From Lysobacter sp. BMK333-48F3 (GTDB lineage Bacteria; Pseudomonadota; Gammaproteobacteria; Xanthomonadales; Xanthomonadaceae): DNA of 64,000 nucleotides. The stretch is taken from positions 1,674,001 to 1,738,000 of the forward strand of contig NZ_JAIHOO010000001.1 in assembly GCF_019733395.1 (NCBI RefSeq). The letters run 5' to 3'. The translations under genes were made by a program, and so were the position numbers. Below are positions 57,563 to 64,000 of the stretch, in pieces. Below the pieces are notes generated by a model. It was given only the letters and a program-made list of their open reading frames with translations. It did not search any database and was not told the DNA's origin. Positions within the stretch are counted from its first letter, which is position 1, and each line of letters begins with the position of its first letter.

Positions 57563-57655
57563 GTAGGAGCGACGCAAGTCGCGACGCGTTGCAGCCGCTG
57601 GCGTCGCCGTTGCGGTTTCGCGGTCGCGGCTTGCGCCGCTCCTACCCCGATGGAG
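57563..57655. repeat. REP inverted pair overlapping mrfB end
   Basis: GTAGGAGCGACGCAAG at 57563 and the inverted CGGCTTGCGCCGCTCCTAC at 57637-57655 flank a 45-base spacer and could form a long hairpin. Read on the minus strand, the TAG inside GTAGGAGCGG is the stop codon of the exonuclease gene at 57642. Confidence 0.85.
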
Positions 57656-59009
57656 CCAGTTCGGCGTGGGCCTGGACCAGGCGCGGCAGCAGTTGCGCCA
57701 GGGTCGCCACGTCCTGGTGGTTGTGCGCGATCACCCGCCGCAGCAACGCCGCGCTGCCGCCGCGCAGATACTGCAGCCAGGCCGCCGGCGCCTGTGCGCC
57801 GGGCAGGTCGTCTTCGCGCAGGATGCGCAGCAACTCGCGTTCGATCGTCGCCAGCTTGCAGTTCTCCCACACCCCGCGGTACAGCCGCCGGGTCGGAAAC
57901 AGCAGGTCGACGTGATCCAGGCCGAGCAGCGGATTGGGCTGCCGCGCCAACCGGTAGCGAGCGTTCAACAGCGGCGCGTCGTAGCAGCGGCCGTTGTAGC
58001 TCGACAGCACGGTATCGGGCCGCAGCCAGCCGGCGAATTCGCGCAGCATCGCCGGTTCGGCGGCGAGGCTGGCGATGGTCAGCTGGCGGATGCGCAGGCC
58101 GGCGCCGCGGCCGGGGTCGTGTTGCCAGTCGGCGGCGCCGATCATGAAGGCGCGGGTGCCGGTGCCGCCGGCCAGGCCGGTGGTTTCGGTGTCGAAGAAC
58201 AGCAGCCGTTGCGGCTCGACGCTTTCGTCGCCGCGCTTGGCGAACGCCAGCGACAGCGCGCTGGCCGGCACCGGCAGCGGCAGATGCGCTTGCAGGTAGT
58301 ACAGGCCCGGCGCGATTTCCTCGCCCGGCAAGGAGCGGTCGAGCGAGCGGCGCGCCGGCGACGCGGCGGAGCCGGCCGCGACCGGTGGGGATTCGATCGC
58401 GGCCGACGGCGTCGGCTTGCGTTCGCGCAAGGCGATCAAGCGGCGCAGGGCGTCGATGTCGGTGCGCGGGCCGCGCGCGCGGCTGGGCGTTTCGCTCTCG
58501 GCGCGGGGCGGGGGCGCAGCGGCTGGGCTGGGAGCGGGCGAGGGCGGCGCGGTCGCCGGGGACGCCGGCTCGACGGCAGGGGATGCGGCGATATCCGCGC
58601 CGGGCTTGCGCTCGCGCAAGGCGATCAGGCGGCGCAACTGCGCGGCATCGGTAGACGCAGGGCGGGGCTGCGCATCGTCGAGCGCATCGTCGAGGAAGGG
58701 GATGTCGCTGGCGGCGATCCGGCTTTGGTTCGGCGTCGCCGATGCGCGGGGCAGCGGCGCGGGCGGATCGGCCGAAGAGCGAATTTCCCCCAACCCCTGT
58801 TTTTCAAAGAGGGGCGCGCTGGCGTCGGCGCGGCGGGTGCCTTGTGCGTCCGCGGCATGGCGATGGCCTGCGCTTGCGGGCGCGGATGGGGTTGGGGCAA
58901 CGGCGGCAGTGAGCGCTGCGGCGGGCGAGGCGGCCGGCGGCGGCGCATCGGCCTGCGTCCGTCCCGCCTGCCGCTGCAGCAGGCGCAGCTTGGCCAGGTC
59001 CAGGCTCAC
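57642..59009 (-). CDS. YprB/MrfB-type ribonuclease H-like exonuclease
   Basis: The 455-residue protein has a long N-terminal low-complexity region (1-220) and a C-terminal RNase H-like exonuclease domain: LLFFDTETTGLAGGTGTRAF (DxE), LSSYNGRCYDAPLLN and AHNHQDVATLAQ (final Asp). It is the counterpart of B. subtilis MrfB. The N-terminal region contains LRRLIALRERKP twice. A decayed C-tract repeat lies in frame at 58781-58814 (read PLFEKQGLGEI), and the stop comes from a REP element. It is coupled to the helicase gene by ATGA. Confidence 0.85.
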   Translation of the reverse strand: MSLDLAKLRLLQRQAGRTQADAPPPAASPAAALTAAVAPTPSAPASAGHRHAADAQGTRRADASAPLFEKQGLGEIRSSADPPAPLPRASATPNQSRIAASDIPFLDDALDDAQPRPASTDAAQLRRLIALRERKPGADIAASPAVEPASPATAPPSPAPSPAAAPPPRAESETPSRARGPRTDIDALRRLIALRERKPTPSAAIESPPVAAGSAASPARRSLDRSLPGEEIAPGLYYLQAHLPLPVPASALSLAFAKRGDESVEPQRLLFFDTETTGLAGGTGTRAFMIGAADWQHDPGRGAGLRIRQLTIASLAAEPAMLREFAGWLRPDTVLSSYNGRCYDAPLLNARYRLARQPNPLLGLDHVDLLFPTRRLYRGVWENCKLATIERELLRILREDDLPGAQAPAAWLQYLRGGSAALLRRVIAHNHQDVATLAQLLPRLVQAHAELAPSG

Positions 59010-61624
59010 GCCTCGCGGCCTTCGCCCAGGGCGTTTTGGCCGAGCAGGGCGAGCGAATCGCGGTCGAGCGAGGCCGGGTCGAGCAGATCGGCATCCAGCC
59101 GGCTGTTATCCGGCGAACCGTCATCCAGCGAACCGTCATCCGGCGAACCCTCGCCGAGCAGGCCCAGCACCTTCAAGGCCAGGGCCTTCGGCGTCGCGCT
59201 GCCAGCGCGGTCTTCGTCGGCGGCCAATACCGGGCCGACGCAGGCCGGGCAGCCGGCGCGGCAGTCGCAGCGGCCGACCAGTTCGCGCGCGCGCTGGACC
59301 AGTTCGGCCTGGCGCCGCCACAGCGGTTCGCTGAGGCCGACCCCGCCGGGGAAGTTGTCGTACAGGTACACGGTCGGCACGAACTGCTGCACTTCCAGGG
59401 TCGCCAGCGACCCGGCCGCGGCCTCGGACTCGACCCCGCGCAACTGGCCGCGGCCGCTCGCGTCCTGGGTCGCGAACCAGGCGCCGTCGCCGTTGCCGAC
59501 CGACTTCTGCAGGTCGCGCGCATCGGCCATCACCGCCACCGTGGCGACCACGTGCAGCGCGTGCGCCGCGCCGAGGAAACCGTCCAGCGCGTCCTGGCGC
59601 GATTCGAAGCGCGACAGCAGCACGCCCTGCGGCAGCTGCCACCACACCGCGGTGGTGTGCAGTTCCTGGTCGGGCAGGGCGACCGGGCCGTAGCCGATGT
59701 TCTCGTGGGTGTAATAGCGGATCTTCTTGTAGCCGGCCACCCGCCGGACCACGTGCACTTCGCCGTGGTGGCTGTCGCCGCGTCCGGCGGCGGCGCCGTC
59801 GAAACGGTCCAGCACCTTGAGCTTGGTGTAGTCGATCGAGTCGGTGTAGTAGTCGACGTGGGTGCGCACGACATAGGCCTTGCGCCCGTCCCAGTCCAGG
59901 CGTTCGACCTGGTAGGGCACCGACTGCACCATGTGGATCGCGCCCTCGTACAGGGTCAGCGCCGCGGCCGAGTAATCGACCTCGGCGATGATCGCCTGAC
60001 GGCCGTCGCTGCGGTCGACCACGACGAAGTTGCCGTCGGCGACCGAGCGCAGGCTGACCGCGTTGGCCGGGTAGCTGTCGGCGATCCATTCCCAGCGTTC
60101 GCCCTCGCGGTGGACCACGCCGGTTTCGGCCAGCGCCTCCAGGAACACCGCCGGGTCGATCGGGCCGAAGCGTTCGCCGTGCAGGAACGGCAGCTCGAAC
60201 GCGGCGCAGCGGATGTGATCGAACAGCACCAGCGGCTGGTCCGGGGCGATGCGCGCGTGTTCGGGCGGCGCGTCGGCGAAGAAATCCGGATGCCGCACCA
60301 TGTATTGGTCGAGCGGCTGCGAATTGGCCACCAGCACGCCCAGCGAGGGCTGGCGGCGGCGGCCGGCGCGGCCGAAGCGCTGCCAGGTCGCGGCGACCGA
60401 GCCGGGGTAGCCGTTGAGCACGACCACGTCGAGGCTGCCGATGTCCACGCCCAGCTCCAGCGCCGAGGTCGAGACGATGCCGTCGATGCGGCCGTCGCGC
60501 ATCGCCCGCTCGGCCTCGCGCCGCTCGCTCGGCAGGTAGCCGCCGCGATAGGCGCGAATCCGCGCCGGCTTGCGCGGGTCGTGGTCGAACACGTCCTTGA
60601 GGTATTTGGTCAGCACCTCGACCATCAGTCGGGTCTGGGCGAACACCAGGGTCTTCAGCCCGGCCTTGATCGCGATCCGGGCGATGCGGTTGCTCTGCGA
60701 ACGCGCCGAGGCGCGCAGGCCCAGGTCGGGATTGATCACCGGCGGGTTCCACAGCAGCACGTGCTTGTCGCCGGTCGGCGCGCCGGACTCCAGGATCGCC
60801 CGCACCGGCCGCTCGATCAGCGCCTCGGCGTGGGCCTGGGGGTTGCCGATCGTCGCCGAGCACAGGATGAACTGCGGCCGCGCGCCGTAGAACGCGCAGA
60901 TCCGCTGCAGCCGGCGCAGCACGTTGGCGACGTGGCTGCCGAACACGCCGCGGTAGGTGTGGATCTCGTCGATCACCACGTAGCGCAGGTTCTCGAAGAA
61001 CTGCGCCCACTTGGTGTGATGCGGCAGGATCGCCTGGTGCAGCATGTCCGGGTTGGAGACCACGATGTCGCCGTGCAGGCGGATCGCCTGGCGCGCGTCG
61101 CCGGGGGTGTCGCCGTCGAAGGTGAAGGCCTTCACCCCCAGGTCGCCGGCGCGGTTGAGCTCCAGCAATTCGGCGACCTGGTCCTGGGCCAGGGCCTTGG
61201 TCGGAAACAGGTACAGCGCCTTCGACGCGGGCGCGCCGGCGGCGCCGGCCATGGCCGCGGCGACCACCGGCAGGGTGTAGCACAGCGACTTGCCCGAGGC
61301 GGTCGGGGTCACCACCGCCACGTCTTCGCCGGCCTGGGTCGCCGTCCAGGCCTCGGCCTGGTGGCTGTAGAGCCGTTCGATGCCGCGCTCGCGCAGCGCC
61401 CGCCGCAGCGGCTCGGGCAGGTCGTCCGGCAGCGGCGCGTAGCGGCCTTCGCGCCCGGGCAGGGTGAAGGCGCCGGTGATGCGGTCGCGGTAGCGGCGTT
61501 GTAGCCGGTCGGCCAGGGCGCCGCCGTGGCGGGCGTCGATGGCCTCTTCGCTGCGGGCCAGGGCCTGCGAGCGCTGCGCAGCGGGGACGAGGTCGCGCGG
61601 GGACGGATCGATCAGGGCGGACAT
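59006..61624 (-). CDS. DEAD/DEAH helicase with DUF1998 domain, MrfA-type
   Basis: The 872-residue SF2 helicase is related to Lhr/YprA. It has TPTASGKSLCYTLP (Walker A), VIDEIHTYRG (DEIH), CSATIGNP and SALELGVDIGSLD, RFGRAGRR, and a C-terminal DUF1998 with four cysteines C786, C788, C792, C795 (CDCRAGCPACVG) that should bind zinc. In B. subtilis, MrfA and MrfB act together in mitomycin C lesion repair. The tail after residue 830 is a degenerate GSPDDGSLDDGSPDN repeat. It is the first gene of the pair. Confidence 0.9.
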   Translation of the reverse strand: MSALIDPSPRDLVPAAQRSQALARSEEAIDARHGGALADRLQRRYRDRITGAFTLPGREGRYAPLPDDLPEPLRRALRERGIERLYSHQAEAWTATQAGEDVAVVTPTASGKSLCYTLPVVAAAMAGAAGAPASKALYLFPTKALAQDQVAELLELNRAGDLGVKAFTFDGDTPGDARQAIRLHGDIVVSNPDMLHQAILPHHTKWAQFFENLRYVVIDEIHTYRGVFGSHVANVLRRLQRICAFYGARPQFILCSATIGNPQAHAEALIERPVRAILESGAPTGDKHVLLWNPPVINPDLGLRASARSQSNRIARIAIKAGLKTLVFAQTRLMVEVLTKYLKDVFDHDPRKPARIRAYRGGYLPSERREAERAMRDGRIDGIVSTSALELGVDIGSLDVVVLNGYPGSVAATWQRFGRAGRRRQPSLGVLVANSQPLDQYMVRHPDFFADAPPEHARIAPDQPLVLFDHIRCAAFELPFLHGERFGPIDPAVFLEALAETGVVHREGERWEWIADSYPANAVSLRSVADGNFVVVDRSDGRQAIIAEVDYSAAALTLYEGAIHMVQSVPYQVERLDWDGRKAYVVRTHVDYYTDSIDYTKLKVLDRFDGAAAGRGDSHHGEVHVVRRVAGYKKIRYYTHENIGYGPVALPDQELHTTAVWWQLPQGVLLSRFESRQDALDGFLGAAHALHVVATVAVMADARDLQKSVGNGDGAWFATQDASGRGQLRGVESEAAAGSLATLEVQQFVPTVYLYDNFPGGVGLSEPLWRRQAELVQRARELVGRCDCRAGCPACVGPVLAADEDRAGSATPKALALKVLGLLGEGSPDDGSLDDGSPDNSRLDADLLDPASLDRDSLALLGQNALGEGREA

Positions 61625-61644
61625 GGGCGCAGGCGGCGGAGGGG

Positions 61645-61663
61645 AGTCTCGTTGTACGAGACT
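61645..61663. promoter_or_regulatory. Palindrome AGTCTCGT/ACGAGACT
   Basis: AGTCTCGT, TGT, ACGAGACT forms a perfect 8+3+8 dyad 20 bases upstream of the helicase ATG and about 110 bases upstream of the divergent Hsp70 gene. Its minus-strand TACAAC could be a -10, so a repressor may bind here. It does not resemble the LexA box I would expect. The function is inferred. Confidence 0.45.
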
Positions 61664-61773
61664 GCGATCTCAGCGTGTGAGACGCCATAGGCTTTGCCGG
61701 CCATGCCTAAACGATTCAGGCCGCTGCGCCGCGCAACGGGTATCCTTGCGCGCCGCAAAACGCTCCAGTCCCA

Positions 61774-63222
61774 ATGAAGATCGGCATCGATTTCGGCACC
61801 AGCTATTCCGCCGCCGCGGCGGTGATCGACGGCGCGGTGCGCACGGTCCGGTTCGGCGAGGAGCGCCAGTTCCGCACCACCGTGTATTTCCCCGAGGCGG
61901 TGCCCGACCCGAGCCGGTTCGAGCTGACCGATGCGCTCGAAGCCGAGGTCGACGCCCTGGTGCGCAGCGCCCGCGCCCAGCAGACCCGCGCCCTCAACGA
62001 GGCCCAGGCCCGGCGCGAGCACGCCGCGCGGCTGCCGGCCGAGCAGCGCGAGGCCGCGCTGGCGCTGATCCCGAGCCCGCTCCAGCGCAACGAGGCCGAC
62101 CTGCGCCGCGACGCGATCCGCGCCGTGCGCCGGCAATGGCTGGAACAGCAGGTGCGCGAGGCGCGCGCCTCGGCGGCGACCCTGCAGAACGCGGTCTACG
62201 GCGAGGACGCGGTCGAGGCCTACCTCGCCGAGGGCTACGGCAACCTGGTGCAGTCGCCCAAATCGATGCTCGGCTACCAGTTGGCGCCGCACGTGCGCCA
62301 GACCATCGTCGGCATCGCCGGCTACATCCTCGAACACATCCGCCTCAGCGCCAGCCAGCAGCTCGGCGCCAACGTGCGCTCGGCGGTGCTGGGCCGGCCG
62401 GTGCAGTTCCGCAGCTCGATGGGCGCGGCCGGCGGCGACCAGGCCCTGGCGATCCTGACCGAGGCCGCGCAGGGCGCCGGCTTCGACCAGGTCGAATTCC
62501 TCGAAGAACCGGTGGCCGCGGCGCTGGGCTACCACGCCCAGAGCGCGCATCGCCATCGCACCCTGGTGGTCGACATCGGCGGCGGCACCACCGACGTGAC
62601 CCTGGCCGAGGTCGGCGGCGAACGCGAGCCGGTGGTGCTCGGCTCCTGGGGCATCGCCCGCGGCGGCGTCGACGTCGACCTGTCGCTGAGCCTGTCGCGC
62701 TTCATGCCGCTGTTCGGCAAGGGCGCGACCCGGGTGCCGGCGCATCACTATGTCGAGGCCGCGACCGTGCACGACGTGGTGCGCCAGCGCGAGTTCCAGC
62801 GCCGCGACAGCTACCGCGAGGTCGAAGCCCCGTTCGGCCCGCGCCTGATCGCCCTGCAGCAGACCGGCAACACCACTCGCCTCAGCCGTGCGGTCGAAGC
62901 GACCAAGGTCCGGCTCAGCAGCGAGGCCGACAGCCGGGCCGAACTGGACTACATCGAAACCGGCCTGGGCCTGGCCTCCAGCGCCGTCGACCTGAGCCAG
63001 GCCGCCGAGCCCTTCCTCGGCTTCGTCGCCGAGCTGTTGGCCGAGGTCGCCCAGGAGATCGGCGAACCGCCGGCGACCGTATTCCTGACCGGCGGCATGT
63101 CGCGCGCCCCCTACGTCCGCGAAGCCGTGCGCCGCTGCTTCCCTGACGCGAAGCAGGTCGCCGGCGACCCGTCGCTGGGCGTGGTGTCGGGGCTGGCGTT
63201 CGCGGCCTTGCGCGCTGGTTGA
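61774..63222 (+). CDS. Hsp70 family protein, YegD-like
   Basis: The 482-residue actin-like ATPase has the Hsp70 phosphate-1 loop (IGIDFGTSYSAAAAV) and a second phosphate loop (LVVDIGGGTTDVTLAEVG), and ends VFLTGGMSRAPYVRE. It lacks the substrate-binding lid domain of DnaK and is close to E. coli YegD, whose role is unknown. It is divergent from the helicase gene with a 149-base gap. Confidence 0.88.
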   Translation: MKIGIDFGTSYSAAAAVIDGAVRTVRFGEERQFRTTVYFPEAVPDPSRFELTDALEAEVDALVRSARAQQTRALNEAQARREHAARLPAEQREAALALIPSPLQRNEADLRRDAIRAVRRQWLEQQVREARASAATLQNAVYGEDAVEAYLAEGYGNLVQSPKSMLGYQLAPHVRQTIVGIAGYILEHIRLSASQQLGANVRSAVLGRPVQFRSSMGAAGGDQALAILTEAAQGAGFDQVEFLEEPVAAALGYHAQSAHRHRTLVVDIGGGTTDVTLAEVGGEREPVVLGSWGIARGGVDVDLSLSLSRFMPLFGKGATRVPAHHYVEAATVHDVVRQREFQRRDSYREVEAPFGPRLIALQQTGNTTRLSRAVEATKVRLSSEADSRAELDYIETGLGLASSAVDLSQAAEPFLGFVAELLAEVAQEIGEPPATVFLTGGMSRAPYVREAVRRCFPDAKQVAGDPSLGVVSGLAFAALRAG

Positions 63223-63305
63223 AGCGGCCCATGCCGTGAACGGCGCACTCGGAAGCGCATGGCGCCTGTGGCAAGGTAACTGCATGACCTAGGCAGGAGG
63301 CCGGC

Positions 63306-64000
63306 ATGGATGCGCGAACCGACGAGGCAAGCGGGCCCCCAGTGGCTCGATTGGCTTGGCTGTTGGATAGGTTCCGACAACATCCCAAAACCGGCGTTCT
63401 GTCCTTGGCGGTGGTATGGGGCGGCGCGATCGTTCTGCATCACTTCTATCGCATCGGCTATCTGCCGGTACTGGCGATGTCGGACCTGCTGGGCGTGGCG
63501 ATGGCTTCGGCGGCGATCGGGCTGATATTGCTGGTGTCGGTCGCCGTGGCGATGATCGCGCCGGGTCTGATGTTGGTGTATTGGCGCCGGAGCGGGGTAG
63601 GGCCGCGGAATGCGGTGTTGCTGCGTGCCGATCAGGCGTTCAGATCACGCTGGAAGCATAGGGACTACGCTTGGCTGAGCGCCGCCGCAGCTGCGGTCGG
63701 ATTGGCTGCGTATATCGCCATGTTGTATTACGACCGCGGCTATTTGCTGTTCGTATGCATGATCCCGCCCATGGTGGTGGCGATCATGCTCGAGACGCCG
63801 CTGCGTCATCGATTCGTCATAGCCCCTTCGCGCAGCCGCTGGGTCACTTTGTTCTTTCTGTCCTACTGCTACACGGTCGCCTGGGCGTTCACGCTGATGG
63901 TGGTCCTGCTGTGGCGAGAAGACGATGGCGATACTTTCCTCGCCAAGGCCGCCGGGCTCGCCATCGGCGCCGTGGTTCTGCATCTGGTGATGCTCCGCAC
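63306..64000 (+). CDS. Multi-pass membrane protein (3' truncated)
   Basis: An ATG at 63306 preceded by AGGAGG opens a frame that stays open to the window end, at least 231 codons. Translation shows five or six hydrophobic helices (LSLAVVWGGAIVLHHFYRIG, AMSDLLGVAMASAAIGLILL, LFVCMIPPMVVAIMLE, FFLSYCYTVAWAFTLMVVLL). I recognise no family. The stretch is noticeably less GC-rich than the rest of the window, which fits a foreign or less constrained gene. Confidence 0.75.
   Translation, partial: MDARTDEASGPPVARLAWLLDRFRQHPKTGVLSLAVVWGGAIVLHHFYRIGYLPVLAMSDLLGVAMASAAIGLILLVSVAVAMIAPGLMLVYWRRSGVGPRNAVLLRADQAFRSRWKHRDYAWLSAAAAAVGLAAYIAMLYYDRGYLLFVCMIPPMVVAIMLETPLRHRFVIAPSRSRWVTLFFLSYCYTVAWAFTLMVVLLWREDDGDTFLAKAAGLAIGAVVLHLVMLR

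Noticed and set aside
61645..61663. LexA box before the helicase pair
   Set aside because: The palindrome does not match the LexA-type consensus I know for Xanthomonadaceae. It is reported only as an unknown operator-like site.

Overview
The window is a GC-rich (about 70 percent by eye), gene-dense chromosomal segment from a gammaproteobacterium of the Xanthomonadaceae, most probably Lysobacter or a close relative. The evidence is the codon and GC character, an Lrp/AsnC gene divergent from phenylalanine hydroxylase, the mlaFEDCB-mlaA order, many predicted secreted enzymes and inhibitors, and several families of intergenic repeats that I associate with this family. I see no rRNA, tRNA, CRISPR array, prophage or insertion sequence. 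The species assignment is inference.

Layout. 1-5 kb: a truncated FAD/NAD(P)-binding protein, a cluster of GTAGGAGCGG-type REP repeats, a DUF4291 protein, phhA divergent from an Lrp/AsnC regulator, a Coa1-like membrane protein and an Asp/Glu racemase. 5-11.7 kb: a lipoprotein M28 peptidase, a GH18-like protein, a translationally coupled secreted-protein/beta-barrel pair, a large secreted protein and an orphan ORF. 11.8-18.8 kb: a rhomboid protease, an RlmI-type rRNA methyltransferase, small hypothetical proteins, an EamA transporter divergent from a LysR regulator, and rmuC. 19.4-23.8 kb: the outer-membrane lipid asymmetry operon mlaFEDCB followed by mlaA. 24.3-33.1 kb: the recCBD operon. 33.3-42.2 kb: a LysR regulator divergent from a five-gene unit (DUF2798, SDR-like, RND adaptor, RND permease, outer-membrane factor). 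42.6-45.7 kb: a degenerate GGDEF protein, a small conserved protein and folE. 45.9-52.2 kb: gltB-gltD. 52.7-55.4 kb: a TetA-like MFS transporter, a small lipoprotein and topoisomerase IB. 55.4-57.4 kb: a barnase-like RNase with barstar, and two I78-type inhibitor lipoproteins. 57.6-61.6 kb: a DEAD/DUF1998 helicase and a YprB-type exonuclease, the counterpart of Bacillus MrfAB. 61.8-64 kb: a YegD-like Hsp70 and a truncated membrane protein.

How the genes fit together. Three multi-gene machines are complete here: Mla phospholipid transport, RecBCD and GOGAT (GltBD). Together with RmuC and the MrfAB-like pair, the window is rich in DNA-repair functions. The RND operon looks like a LysR-controlled tripartite exporter with two accessory genes placed first.

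The least ordinary material is the repeat content: (i) three copies of a palindrome built on AGGGACGGAGGGG, two of which supply the stop codons of unrelated genes; (ii) the REP family, one copy of which supplies the stop codon of the mrfB-like gene; (iii) composite C-tract elements bordered by GCAACA hexamers at three loci, plus a decayed copy lying in frame inside the mrfB-like coding sequence. Other notable points are a direct-repeat operator in the phhA/asnC divergent region and a GGDEF domain whose signature has become EGDCF.
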